Shown here: piece after piece, positions 12,498-23,718 of the stretch
How positions within the stretch are numbered: position 1 is the stretch's first letter
Layout: each line of letters starts with the position of its first letter
Assembly (NCBI GenBank): GCA_907163375.1
Contig: CAJQUW010011313.1
Coordinates: 320,501 to 384,500 of the forward strand
DNA length: 64,000 nucleotides
Direction: 5' to 3'
Source: Prostheceraeus crozeri
Lineage: Eukaryota; Platyhelminthes; Polycladida; Euryleptidae
Program-made: the position numbers and the translations under genes
The notes under the pieces: model-generated
Databases searched by the model: none
Seen by the model: the letters and a program-made list of their open reading frames with translations, nothing else
What the model was told of the DNA's origin: nothing

Positions 12498-14607
12498 ATC
12501 ACCATTACAGTAAATTCTCTTGCTTGCTGTTACAGTTATTATATTTTTGTCAGGTATTACACAGCTTCAACGCTATCGAATTAATAGGTATTCGGTATCC
12601 CTTTGAACGTGACAGCGATCCTTTGCGGTCACTGCTCTTAACACTACATGGAAATCATGAAGATAGTAGACTGCCAATTCGCCTGCGAAAGTCATCAGGC
12701 TAGAACATTGCAAACACAAAAATTCATTGGAAGCCGTAAACGTTGCATTTTTTCTGTTGTCCTTATTCTTCAACTAAATAATTAACAAGATGTCACAGTT
12801 ATCAAACTCTTTTCTCATTTTCATTTGCGAAGGCCAATCTTTTCTTGAGTGGAGCATGCCTAAAACTTGAGCGTGAGTGACTGCGTCATCTTCATATAAG
12901 CATTTGATATTCTTCTTGTGCATAACTTAAAACTATGTCTATTTGAAGTTCTCATTCCTTTCTTCTCAGAATCAGACTGATGTTGTCAGTCCCATTATCT
13001 GACTGCAAGTTCATGAAAGGAAACATGTACAAAGTTGTTCTGATGACACTGCGGGAAGTAATCGGAAATATTCGCATCCGAACGAGAGGCATTTTATCGG
13101 TTGGCTAATGAAGATTGAGAATCTCATGGGAAATATTTTTGATTGCTATTTTTGTATTGTCAAGATGAGGTGCATCTTTCAGGTCAGCCTTTTGTCGGAA
13201 CCAATATGGAGAAGCTCGAGTCTTTGTTACAATTTGACGAGTCTTTTATTAGCTTCGTTAACGATAAGTCAAAAAGAATTTCAAGGAAGATGTCTCAATT
13301 TCCGTTTATTAGGATTAAAACACGAATTAATTATACTCTTTCTGAGGTAATAAAGTCGGAAAGGGATGTCCGCATTGTCTTTCTACCATCCATTTACGTA
13401 ATGAGATTTGGGATGATTTTTCTGTAGATGAATGGATGTCAGCACTTTCAGAGACTCAGTATGGACGAGAGGAACTCCTTTTGTGAATGCCGTTGCACGA
13501 ACTGGACATGTATTCGTCTATCGATAGACACCCGTTCATTCATTCATCATGCAACGCCCTTGTGGTTCAGAAGATCCCAGGTTGGACAGTTCTCGCTTGG
13601 TAATGTTGATGGTGTCCACCCGGTATTGCGAGGGGGTGCCCCTCTCCTGCTTCAGATTAGCTCTTGAAACTTGACTGGGGTAGATCGCAGACACCATAGT
13701 GTTTTTTTTTCTGTGTAGTTGCTGCGGAAGAAGAGTTTTGTTGTGTGCTTCTTCTTTTCACAGGAGAGAGAGAAGGAGAGTCTACCGAAGGTTTCTTTTC
13801 TTTTGTGCTAATATTCTTTTCAGAAGGGTAATTTGTTGGTGTGAAAATGTGCTTGTGCTCTAATTTGTGAACTGTGGAGGAAGGAAGCGCTTTGAAGATT
13901 TTGTTGTCTGATAATGTTCCTCTTTATTATTTACTTTATTCAGGTTGATACACATAATATATGCACTATGACTGGATTATGTGTGTACTATCAAAATTTA
14001 ATTGCTTGAGTGAAGTGGGACAGGATTTATTTACTGTGGGCCTGGAAGCGGTTACATTATTCAGCAAGTCTTTCCAGGATTATCCGATTTATCATATACG
14101 AATTTAGTGTTATGAAACTGAATGTCTATATGTCCTTTTCAATGTGATATTAATACCAGAATATTTCGCTGACCTGTAACCTCCGCACAATTTGTATGTA
14201 CCGAAATCAATCTGCGTGTGTTCGGAAAGTAAATTTGGTTTAAGTTTTGTTTTAAAACGACATTTGAATATTAGTATAAGGATGATTCCGCAGCTACAAC
14301 ATTGTAAAATGATATGCAGTTTACAAATGAATGGCCAGTATTGAGGAAAGATTCGATGCGAAGTTACTTAACAATGGAATTTATGTTCAAACTCATATTA
14401 AATATGTCAGCTTCAACAACATATCTTAGAATTTATGAAGTTAATTTGTAGATTATAAACAGCACTGTAAAATACAAAACCATTTAGATTTACATAATGA
14501 TAAAAACGAAGGTGTTAGATGAAACTGTTCAAGCGCTAATTTGCTCTGTTATCTTAATAACAATTAGAGTTTTCGAAATCTACGGGTTTGCTGGCTTGAT
14601 GTTTAAC
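12498..14607. other. Non-coding, one unassigned reading stretch
   Basis: The plus-strand stretch 13108-13560 carries overlapping frames (for example FVGTNMEKLESLLQFDES and, after a shift, EIWDDFSVDEWMSALSET) that look more protein-like than their surroundings. They end in stops and frameshifts and could be a decayed transposon exon. I cannot name it. The rest shows nothing. Confidence 0.35.
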
Positions 14608-14613
14608 GTTTAA

Positions 14614-16802
14614 CAGGCCTCCCAAAAAAACCTATAAAACCTATAAAAACCTATTTTTTAAAAACTGACATATATTTTTAAAAAATAACCTATAAAACCT
14701 ATATAAACCTATTTTTTCGGACTTCTTATGATTTTTGACTGAGATGATCACATTTCTTATGCTATTTTACATTTCACGTAAGTTTTCTTGATTATCGATA
14801 AGGAAAGCAATTTTTAATACAATCTGGTTTCAAATTGTGTGTTATTTGTCTTTTGAAGGTCGGTGATTGATTTTGTTCCTCGTGTGCCCAATGATCAGCA
14901 GTTATTACTCTTGAATGATTTTCGATTGGTTCAGTCTGGTTGTTGAACTGTTCGTATTGTTTACTTGTCAAACAGAAGGCCTTTTGATACATTATCTATA
15001 TCCTTCTATGTGTGATTTGATAAAGTCTGTCTTGTTCCGCTTTCAAAACCAGAGTTATGTAAAAGAAAACTCAAAGAAGTTGAAATCAATCGATGTGTCA
15101 CAGAACCATTTGGCTAATGAAGATATTGAAATCGGACATGCAGCCAGAGACGTGATTGAGAAGGTCGAATCGAAATCGAAGGATGAAGTCATGAAACATA
15201 TACTGTCGTTCTACCAAACTGCATCGCAGTACTTGATCGATAAACTTCCCGCGGGGATAGCCCTCCGCGTACTACATCCAAAAGAACAATCCAACAAGAA
15301 AAGATGCCGCTGTATCAAAATCATAGCAGAAGCGATGCCTTTTCTCAAAGATGACGACATCGTGTCCGTGAAAATCATCGACGAATGGAAATTGTACGGT
15401 GAAGAAAAAGTTAAGTCAGACATTCATGAAATCCGCATTGATGAATTCTGGTCTCAGATACTAGAACATGAATCAGTAAGTGGAAGAAAGAAATACCCGA
15501 ATCTTTCCCGTGTCGTAAAAGCAGCTCTCACATTGGCTCACAGCAATGCCGACTCAGAAAGGGGACTTTCAGTTAATAAACGATTGCTTGGTACGGATAG
15601 AACAGCGCTTTCTGCAAAATCTGTAATCGGAATAAGAGCATGTAAAGACACTGTCCGATCAGTTGATGGCATTACAAACGTTCCCATCACGAAAGACCTT
15701 ATCAGCGTGGCGAGGGCATCTTCGAAGGTGTATCAACAGGAATTGGAGGAAGAAAGGAAAAAGGCGGAAAAACTTAAACAGGAAAAGAAAGAACGCGAAG
15801 AAAAAGAAATTCAAGCAGAAAAGGAACACAATGAAAAAATAGAAAAAATGGACGCGCAAACATGTCTTATTGCGAAATACGAAGAAAACATTAACGTTGA
15901 AACGTCAAGAGCCAATCTTCTATTAAAGGATGCACAAACCCGTCTCGATGAAAGAATAAAATAGAATGATATGGATGGCATCAGTATAGCATCAGATCTT
16001 TTGCGATTGGCAAAAGAAAAAATCGAAACATCCGCAAAGAAGCAACTTGAATTACAGAATAAAAAGCGGCAGCTCATGACAACTTACCACGAAATGACAT
16101 TAAAGAAAAAAAGACTGTAGTAACGAACTTCAACTCTGTTGATGAGAGATAGTTGACTGTAGTGATAGCAATTTGCTTGTCCTCATTTTTTGTATAGATT
16201 ATTTAACTAGTGTCACATTTTCAGTTATTGAACTTTTTAACTTTTTAGTGGAAAGATTGGACATTTTTACAAGTGTTTGTTTTGAAGTTTTCTGTTCGGT
16301 AAAGCTGTAAGTAAATTTTGTACAAAACTTCACAATTCACGAAGTATTTTTCTTAATTTCCAAAGACTGCTTTCTCTAATAACCGAGAAGTTTGTAATTT
16401 TTTAATAGAGTTTTTTTTATAATGAATGTTAATATTTTATAGCTCCCTACATGTACAAAATATTCATAAAGTTAAATAGCACTTGAACGTATTAATGCAT
16501 GTATTGGATGATAGTCGTTGACTTCAATTTTCAACGTATTTTACTTTGTCATTTACGTAATTTATCTACTTCTCATAATAAACCTACTTATTAATTGCAA
16601 TCGAATTTACGTGAACGATCATATTAGTTTGGTTAGAGTTTCACATGTAATTGAACAAGATTGATGACATGATAAATTTAATTTCAATTAAACAATAACA
16701 TGCCTATACATAATAAGATTATGAAAACCTATAAAAGCCTATATATTTTTTGGGACCTATAATTTTAGCCTATATTCTCACTAAAATTCGTTGGGAGGCC
16801 TG
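14614..16802 (+). mobile_element. hAT DNA transposon with exact TIRs and 6-bp target duplication
   Basis: The ends are perfect 12-bp inverted repeats, CAGGCCTCCCAA (14614-14625) and TTGGGAGGCCTG (16791-16802). They are flanked by the direct repeat GTTTAA (14608-14613 and 16803-16808). Subterminal arrays of CCTATAAAA/CCTATTTTT units occur at both ends (about 14630-14717 and 16726-16775) in the same orientation, not inverted. The interior carries the C-terminal part of a hAT-type transposase. The 2.19-kb length and missing N-terminal half of the transposase show an internally deleted copy. hAT elements usually make 8-bp duplications, but 5- and 6-bp groups are known. It lies about 400 bp upstream of the first WASHC5 exon in the window. 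Confidence 0.88.
14915..16120 (+). pseudogene. hAT transposase C-terminal part, one in-frame stop
   Basis: Frame from 14915 to a TAG at 15962-15964, then open in the same frame for 51 further codons to TAG at 16118-16120. The start is arbitrary, because the true N-terminus (BED finger and first part of the RNase H fold) is missing. Residues about 167-245 carry the hAT C-terminal dimerisation pattern: DEFWSQIL, KYPNLSRVVKAALTLAHS, then SNADSERGLS and NKRLL. Residues about 70-110 (IEIGHAARDVIEKVES, then the SQYLIDKLP block) also match hAT-type transposases seen in invertebrates. Residues about 263-349 and the continuation are a K/E-rich coiled coil. Apart from the stop the frame is clean, so decay is recent, or the stop is read through or polymorphic. 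Confidence 0.8.
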
Positions 16803-16808
16803 GTTTAA

Positions 16809-17218
16809 GCTCTTTCACAATGTATGGAGCTTGCTAGTGAGAAATTTACATAACGAAAGATTGTGAGCTGTACTAGAATTGGTGATCAGAAGTTTGAAAA
16901 ATGCCAACAGGAGGTTCCTCAGAGGCCAATGACTTGCAAGCAACCTGCTGACTTTATTGTTCCAGTTAATTTTGACGTTATAATCGCTGCTTGTGACGAC
17001 AAATTGTTAGAGGAACTCTTCTTGAAGCATTGTGGGCATTACAGGTCTATGCGGTTCACTTCACCTGGCATAAAATTATTGGCTTTTTTCTGAATAGATA
17101 GATACTTTATATGTAAGATTCACCAGTTGTACATGTACACTGCTGCAAAACATTGATTAATTATGTTTTTTAGGTATTCGATGTATCTATTTAAAAAATG
17201 GCAACTTCGTGCTTTCAG
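16809..17218. other. Sequence before the first WASHC5 exon
   Basis: Contains an unassigned plus-strand frame at 16863-17093 (76 codons, with CQQEVPQRP and LFLKHCGHYRS) that does not match strumpellin upstream of the next exon and has no clear splice borders. A pyrimidine-rich acceptor tract ends at the AG of 17217-17218. Confidence 0.5.
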
Positions 17219-17434
17219 ATCAATCCAAAGCAGTTACTAGAAGATGGGATTCGTAAAGAGCTAGTACAACGTGTTTGTCGCGCTCTACATGATGGTCTAA
17301 CGTTCAACATGAAAGCTCGCCCGTCAGAGATGTCGGCGAAGTTAGACATTATTGGTGAAGTTATGGACGGCTTTCGACGCTCTTTCGAATATATTCAGGA
17401 TTATGTCAATATTTATGGCCTCCGGATTTGGCAG
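17219..17434 (+). CDS. WASHC5: WASHC5 (strumpellin) internal exon A
   Basis: Strumpellin is the large helical scaffold subunit of the WASH complex, which activates Arp2/3 on endosomes for actin-dependent sorting and tubule fission. This exon encodes 72 codons in phase 0, beginning [16 protein letters not shown] and ending [17 protein letters not shown]. Both are almost identical to the remembered human protein, and the middle diverges moderately. It is bounded by the acceptor TTTCAG (ending 17218) and the donor GTGAGA (from 17435). An upstream in-frame ATG at 17198 lies in the intron and is not a start, because the human protein has several hundred residues before this point. It joins exon B without a split codon. 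The preceding exon was not found in the 17 kb to the left. Confidence 0.95.
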
Positions 17435-18719
17435 GTGAGATATGACTAGTCGTACGCCTGCATCTAGATGATTGACTTACTGTAGTTGCTTTCAGAAACG
17501 ATGAATGCATTATTATAAACTATGAGATATTATAATTAAGTCTGTGCACGGTGCACCGGTTATTTCTATATTTCTACTTACACAGGTTCTGTTTTTCTGT
17601 ATGTGTGAATTTCGACTGATTTGATATTTAATTGTATTTTTCAATCATAATTAAATTATTGATCAACTTTCAATTCTAGAGTATACTGTTTAATTCCGGA
17701 CTTTCAATTTCTATTTTTAGAAACTTTGACTAAACTTTTTCAATTTTGAAAATCATGCCATGTCATAAAGTAACCTGATGTTGAGAAAAATATGGGCAGA
17801 TGACATTTTTCTTTGACGAAAATTAGACAATTCAAGTTTTGATATCGCTATGAACTTCGAAATCTCAATTTCTGCGACCTGAGAATTTCGGAATCTGGTA
17901 GTGAATTTCTAACAGGCCCTACCAGAATTGTGTTCACTGATGCGATTTCATGAGGCATTGCACACTCACAAACCAGTTTTTTTTGTGGATGCCGGTGAAT
18001 CTTTCAACATTTCGTGCTGTTGTCAGATATTTTAATATTCTTACCTTATTTTGTTGTCTATAGGATGCACATGACTATAGCCTCTGCTTTGATTTTAATT
18101 AGTTTTGTAGAGGGCCTACAGTCACTTGCGAAAATTGTTAAACCAAAATCAAAGAGGGCCTATGTTAGTGATTTTGTTTTAGCACTATTATTATTTTCCA
18201 TGTACTTTATGAAAATTCTAGAAAATAATAAAAGACAGAAACCCTACCTTCACGATTTTGAGGACATATAACGGCTGCTTCAACGGGGTTTTTGAAATTT
18301 CGGCGCACAGGTGCGACTAGTGATCAGCTCTAGTTTTAACGGCAAATTTCATTCCACATAACTAAGAAAGTATCCTAGTAGATTAAATGATTTTGTTTTT
18401 TTAAGATGAATGGTTAAAATATCATGAAAACCATATGCTTATACACGTATTTTCTTTGGATGTTCGTCATTGTCAGGCTGTCTACCTAGTCAGAGTATAC
18501 TGATCAAGGCGGCAGTCGAATTTGGGAGTCCCGGAAAAAGCATGAAATTCACTTAAGAATTTTTAAAAATGTGCGAATGTGTGATAATAGTAGCTGTGAA
18601 CACGAAATCCATGGTGATGAACATAGCAGCCTAACACCAGGAATCTGCAACATTACGGCAGAAATGCTCAGAAATTAGGTGAATATCATCATATCTCGAT
18701 GTCTCACAATAGTTTTTAA
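17435..18719. other. WASHC5 intron, first part
   Basis: Intron between exons A and B (total 5,993 bp). There is no recognisable repeat in this part. A frame at 18014-18271 encodes a hydrophobic stretch followed by a basic tail (85 codons) with no known motif. I regard it as chance. Confidence 0.6.
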
Positions 18720-19590
18720 TGCTGTGTTGGACAGTTAAGCATTCCAGAAGATTAGAAAGAAGAGTGATCCTTCCATTCTTGAAAGGAAAAAGTGACGGTC
18801 GAAAATGCTCAAACTATCGCGGTATTGCCTTTCTTTCTGTGCCAGTTGCTCGCTAGCATTCTTACTAATTGTGCAAAAGTTGCGTTGCATCATCACCTCC
18901 GTCCTCAGTTGATCTAATGCCTGGACGTAATGCCATTGATCAGATCGCTGATTTTCGCTCGTTGATTGTAAAGGTGCATGAGTGTTGACACAGAAGAAAT
19001 TCATACATCGCATTTGTAGACTCAGAGGCAGACACCATGGCAATATTGCTAATCCTGCGGTCAATTGGGGGTACCAGAGAAGATCATTCGCCTTTTACAG
19101 CTCCCAGACCTATACACAAGTACCAAAGCAGCAAACGCACAAAGAGGAGAATTTATAGCGCGAATGTTCTTTTGGTCCTTCTTTTCGGCTCCGATACCTG
19201 GGCTCTTTCTGCTATTGACGCAAAGAGGCTTATGAGTCTTGATGATCATGCCCAGCGACGTGTCCTAATTATTCGACAAGATCACGTCATCAGTGAAGAA
19301 CCGCGACGTCGCTCTCATCAACCGCCGCTGCCACACCTCCTATGTCAGCGGATGGACTCCGCTCGACGATGAAATCCCAACAAACACCATGTCAGAATTC
19401 GAAACTGCATTTTCAGGATGGAAAAGACCACGGAGCACCTCTCACACTCTATAGATGAGCGTCGTACGAGATGACTTCGAACATCTGTGGATCTGCATCG
19501 GCCGACCGAAGGAACTAGTTCTGGATCGACTGTCTTGTCGACGACTGGGGAAGACCCCGGTCGGGAACGCCTCATAGGCAGGTAGTCTGA
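18720..19590 (+). mobile_element. Decayed LINE reverse-transcriptase fragment
   Basis: Many stops and shifts, but the co-linear pieces are clear: a segment like CSNYRGIAFLSVP (RT block with NYRGI, about 18805-18842), then SYIAFVDSEAD (motif A region, about 18999-19035), then LRSIGG and EKIIRLLQLPDLYTST (about 19052-19123). Next is SANVLLVLLFGSDTWALSAIDAKRL (about 19159-19235, the LYGSETW block), and after that the pieces SEEPRRRSHQPPLPHLLCQR and ICIGRPKELVLDR. The YADD region is deleted. The layout fits the RT C-terminal half of an L1/RTE-like LINE common in invertebrates. It has the same orientation as WASHC5. Confidence 0.65.
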
Positions 19591-21429
19591 TGAACAATGA
19601 TGCAGTAAGTGAACTGGAAAGAAGAATCTATGGGATGACAAAATGAAAATTGTAGTTGCATCATGAGAATGCAAAATGCCACTAAATGACTATTTTAGAA
19701 ACTTTATTTTTCGGAATTTTTCGGAATTTAAGAAAACTGTTGAGCGTATTGTTGACTTACCTGAGCGAGAGCAATCTGAAGTTCAATGCTTTTGATGTTC
19801 TCATTCAAATTCAATAGACATCTAAAAAATTCGCTTGTAAAACAAAAATTAAATTCAAGATTTAATTATAGTATTCATACAATCAAAACATTGCACTTGA
19901 ATTCAAAGAACGGACGCAGTTGGAGATTTCCTTTATTAGATTCCTCTTTCCTTCTATTGTGGGAGGGAGTCAAGGAAACAAAGCGTTCACGATTGTTGGG
20001 AGGATTTAAGACAAAAGTTTTCAACTTATTGTAGATGGGAAATTGCATTTAGCATGCGGTGTACACGAAAGCATTGTTTCTTTCAGAGGGTTTAGAATTG
20101 ATGTAACTGATTGAATATAAGTGAGTAAGAAGTATTGGTCATTGCAATGTTACGCAAGCTTAAATGGAGTTATGAAGTTTATTTTAAAGTCACGTGCCTG
20201 TGGGATTTTCAGAGCACAAAACCGTGGGATTTCGATGACTATTGTTTGTCCACAAAAGCGCTAGAAGCCCAAAAAACTAGATCTTGGTGTTTACTTTCTA
20301 TGGTTTCCCGACAGCGATGTAGAGAATGTAATTATATTTGAATTCAATGGTATTTAGAAATATGAGAGGTAAATGGTTAAGTTAAATTTGAAATGCTCAA
20401 AGTTCTATAATCGTTCTTGAAATTCTTTCAAACTTGTTGAACGGGTTTTCAATCCACAGATAATGATTCTGAAGCGGACAAGCAACATCGATTAGACAGA
20501 TAAAGAAAGCAATAAACGATATCATGATAAAAGAAAGTTCAAAGAAGATTTTAGTGTGTCACTAGCATGATGTAGGATTGTAAAGTTGCCAATATTTCAG
20601 TGACATGATTATGGGAACCTTTAGTCAAAGATAACCGAGAAAGCATATTTATAGCATTGGTTTTAACTTCCATGTGACGAATGATCATAGGTTAGAGAAT
20701 TAACATCATTCATTCACAAAGGAGAATCCAGCTTGTTTTGTAGTCATCGACTTTTTCATAATTCTAAATGTCCTCGCAGTACGAAACTTAGCCAAAGATA
20801 ATAATTGTTCAAGTCTGCAGAAGAACCACTGATAATGAGGGGGATTTACTTCATAAGAATAGATTTACCAAGTGTCAGCATTCATCAGGCTGGACGTATG
20901 TATGACCTTGAGCAAACTCCGATATTTTATTGACCAAATAGTAAATTAAGTGTTGCTGACCATAACGGGCATGTGATAGTCACAGCATTTCTTCAAATTT
21001 CAGATACCATATGAATTGAATCGATTTCACGAATAGCATTGTGCGAGTTTCTACGATGAAGGTTTCTTTTGCTTAGTGATTGCGATGCCCTGGGAAAGAT
21101 TTTGTAGCTGATTAGATGTACTAACATGTACATTACTAAATATTAGATGTACTACACCTTGTTTTTAGTAGTGCTGCCTAATAAACTGCTACTTCTTGCA
21201 GGTCTTCTAGATACAGATACAGATGCTGCCATCCGGTTTTTGTAAATCAGCATGATCATTATCAATTTGAGAGAAGTCTGCCCAATCATCGGTGAAAGAA
21301 TCAGATCCGACCTTGTAACTTTCACGAACTACCTATGCTTTTCAATTTTCAAGTTAAAGCTGAGACCGTATGATCCGTTACATGATCTATTTCTCTTCGC
21401 TGAAACAGGTCATTTACTTACCTCTACTT
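19591..21429. other. WASHC5 intron, nothing recognised
   Basis: No coding match and no repeat with definable ends. The frames at 19786-20034 and 20135-20341 have no known motif. A perfect 7-bp hairpin (TCAGGCA/TGCCTGA) sits near 21440-21460, at the edge of the next repeat. Confidence 0.5.
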
Positions 21430-21690
21430 AAAACGTCTTCAGGCAAGTTCACTGCCTGAGCGAGGCCACTCGCCTGACCCAGGAATCGAACCGAACTCCG
21501 CTTGGAGATGAACTCGCTCCTTCTTCACTGCGCCAAGGAATGCGAATGCAGGCAGAAGGTATCTCCAAGTGATATCGATGACTTATTGTCCTATCATTAT
21601 TGACAGAATTCTACTGCATTTATTGCTAGACAGCATGTCATTCGACTGCGTCATATAGACCTGATTGACAACAAATTTGTTGTCAATCTA
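21430..21690 (-). repeat. tRNA-derived SINE-like repeat, copy 1
   Basis: On the minus strand the sequence has an RNA polymerase III A box (TGGCGCAGTGA, 21535-21525) and a perfect B box (GGTTCGATTCC, 21492-21482), with about 32 nt between them, as in a tRNA gene. The block 21440-21690 matches 44485-44790, including GGAATGCGAATG and ATCTCCAAGTGAT, so this is an interspersed family rather than a lone tRNA pseudogene. The acceptor arms do not pair, so it is not a functional tRNA. Oddly, about 150 bp of the conserved repeat lies upstream of the A box, unlike usual SINEs. Confidence 0.7.
21663..21688. other. Perfect 26-bp palindrome
   Basis: Half-site GATTGACAACAAA followed directly by its reverse complement, no loop. 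It sits at the far edge of the SINE-like repeat. The same half-site forms a longer spaced hairpin at the equivalent place in copy 2 (44725-44789). Confidence 0.85.
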
Positions 21691-22454
21691 GATTATATGA
21701 ATAATGCATCCACAGCCTCTTCTATCGCATTTTCTCATCTTTACCTTGTTTTATTCGCTGCAGCATACAGAATGCCAAAATGTACCCTTGAGCCTCGTAA
21801 TGTATACTTTACATGCAGACAATAAAAATTACTTTATCTCGGCAACTGTGGGGACCTCTCTTAAAGAAGGCTTGTGGTGTTGAGCCAACTTCTCATGTCC
21901 TTTATAGGACTTGAACTAGACAAGAGACAACAAATTTGGATAATATAAAACTTATCCTGCAATACAAAGTCTTCTTTAACTTTTGATCACTCGTTTTTCA
22001 GTGCAAACAGAATGTCACAGAATTCTATTACGTTTCATGAAACTCAAGCTACTTGTTGTTAATTTCGGATTTAACTGTCTCCCACTCATATTCACTTCTT
22101 TGAAACTGTCAAGAGTGTGTTGATCCATTCGTGTGTAAATTAAGCCGCGTCTTCGGAAATCAACACATCTAAAAGAACCTGTCAGTTCTATGTGTAGAAA
22201 ATTAAAAGCTTCAAATTTCGGTGAGAAATTAACTCTACAGCCTCTTCTGCGCAATATTGGCTTTGTTGTACACGTGATATTACAAATTTGATGGAAATAG
22301 AGAAATCATTAGTTCGCTAACAATTGCCAAACGAAGCAAATGAAGATTGAAAACCTTCATGTCCATTCTGAAATGTGAACATCAAAAACAGTACTTCTAG
22401 TTAGGCTTATTATTTCATTGTACCTACTGAAAGGAGTGTTCACATTTAGAGCTA
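21691..22454. other. WASHC5 intron, nothing recognised
   Basis: No gene or repeat could be delimited. The minus-strand frame at 22254-22015 is unassigned. Confidence 0.5.
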
Positions 22455-22760
22455 CTTTTGATAATAATAATAACTGTATATTTATAGAGCGCCATTGCTG
22501 GGTGAGCTCATGGCCCAACAAAATCATAGAACATTACATGCAAACAAAAAAAACATAAACACGTCAGTGATTGCAAGAAATAAAGTATGCCTTCGAAGAT
22601 CTTTTAAAGGAGTATGGGATGCAGAGTTCCTCATGTCTCTTGGTAAGGAATTCCACAATGCGGGTGCAGCATAGGAAAATGATCTTCTTCCAAATCGAGT
22701 CCGATAATTACGAGACTGTAGAATTTGGTCATCATCAGATGAACGCAACGATCTCGATTA
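22455..22760 (-). mobile_element. 3' end of a CR1/L2-type LINE
   Basis: On the minus strand the frame 22748-22524 ends a LINE RT: NYRTRFGRRSFSYAAPALWNSLP followed by TPLKDLRRH. This is the conserved C-terminal block of CR1/L2-type elements (compare the AQLWNQLP block of the LINE at 3.5 kb). After the stop comes a short 3'UTR with GGCGCTCTATAAATA and a (TTA)n tail at 22473-22461, typical 3' ends of these clades in deuterostomes and other invertebrates. The copy is a severely 5'-truncated insertion of about 300 bp. Confidence 0.8.
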
Positions 22761-23427
22761 ATGATGAGAGATACAAAGCTACGTTTTTCGTTTCTTGGAT
22801 GTTCAGAATGTCCATAAGAGGAAAGCTGCCAGATATTAATGTCGAAATATTCTTAAAAGCGATCCAAAATTAACTTGAATAGCATGTTTCCAGCTATAAA
22901 TACACATTTGCGCAAGGCACGACTACGACAGGTTGTGTTAGATAGTTGGATGCTGTAATGTAAGGTTTCTGTGTCGTAATACTGTGTCGTCAGAGGGACA
23001 AACATAATCAACTGCAGCGCAATGCACTATTGAAAACAGTGATATAAAGCTATTGGTTATATATTATACTATTATAAGCGTGGTTTTAAGCATGTTGTAC
23101 AAGTAATATAATTTCTACTTATGACATGTTTTATGAGTAGTATGATGTAAACATGCGACTTAGCAAACTCACGAATAGGAAGCTATCGACAATACAGATG
23201 CTTTATTTCACACATCAAAACATCCTCTGAGGTTGTCGACAATTTTTTTAAAAAGAAGCGATGCAAAATGATGGAATTAAGTATTAAAAAAAGAACCAAG
23301 TTAAAAACCAAATTTTTTTTCGGTTGTGAAGCATTTTAAGAAACATATTATATTTTAATACATAGATGAGACTGATCAAGAGATGAAAAATGATGTGAAA
23401 AATATTGATCAACACCGTTTTCTACAG
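22761..23427. other. WASHC5 intron before exon B
   Basis: No feature recognised apart from the acceptor TTTTCTACAG ending at 23427. Confidence 0.6.
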
Positions 23428-23718
23428 GAAGAAGTCTCTCGCATTATCAACTACAACGTTGAGCAAGAGTGCAATAATTTTCTTCGTACCAAAGTGGCAG
23501 ACTGGCAGAGCGTGTATCAATCAACGACCATTCCGATCCCGAAATTCGCACCATCAGCATCTGATCCAACTGCGGCTTCGTTCGTCGGCAGATTGACTCA
23601 TGAACTGCTTCGGATCACCGATCCCAAGACCACTGTCTACGTTGACCAACTGAACACATGGTACGATGCGCGGAATAAGACGGAGATCGCATCAGTGAAA
23701 ATCTTTCAGAAAATGGAG
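23428..23718 (+). CDS. WASHC5: WASHC5 (strumpellin) internal exon B
   Basis: The exon has 97 codons, phase 0 at both ends, and continues exon A exactly. It starts EEVSRIINYNVEQECNNFLR, which I recall as unchanged in vertebrate strumpellin. It goes on with QSTTIPIPKFAP and LRITDPKTTVYVDQLNTWYD, and ends KIFQKME before the donor GTAAGT (from 23719). A short insertion relative to human (ASDPTAA, between PKF and FVGRL) is a small lineage difference. The acceptor is ACAG at 23424-23427. Upstream in-frame sequence from the ATG at 23383 lies in the intron. No stop or frameshift, so the gene looks functional here. Confidence 0.96.

Noticed and set aside
13108..13560. Possible OTU-like or transposon exon
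   Set aside because: Some segments (EIWDDFSVDEWMSALSET, then VNAVARTGHVFVYR after a shift) hint at a domain, but the catalytic motifs are missing and stops interrupt it. Too weak to name.
16863..17093. Upstream WASHC5 exon
   Set aside because: The sequence does not match the strumpellin segment that precedes exon A, and no acceptor/donor pair brackets it.
17198..17218. ATG at 17198 as translation start of a small protein
   Set aside because: It lies in intron sequence just before a good splice acceptor, and strumpellin needs hundreds of residues upstream. The frame agreement is chance.
21663..21691. Helitron 3' end (hairpin followed by CTAG)
   Set aside because: The hairpin directly abuts CTAG, is AT-rich, and the second copy lacks CTRR at the equivalent place. 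No TC start or Rep/helicase was seen.
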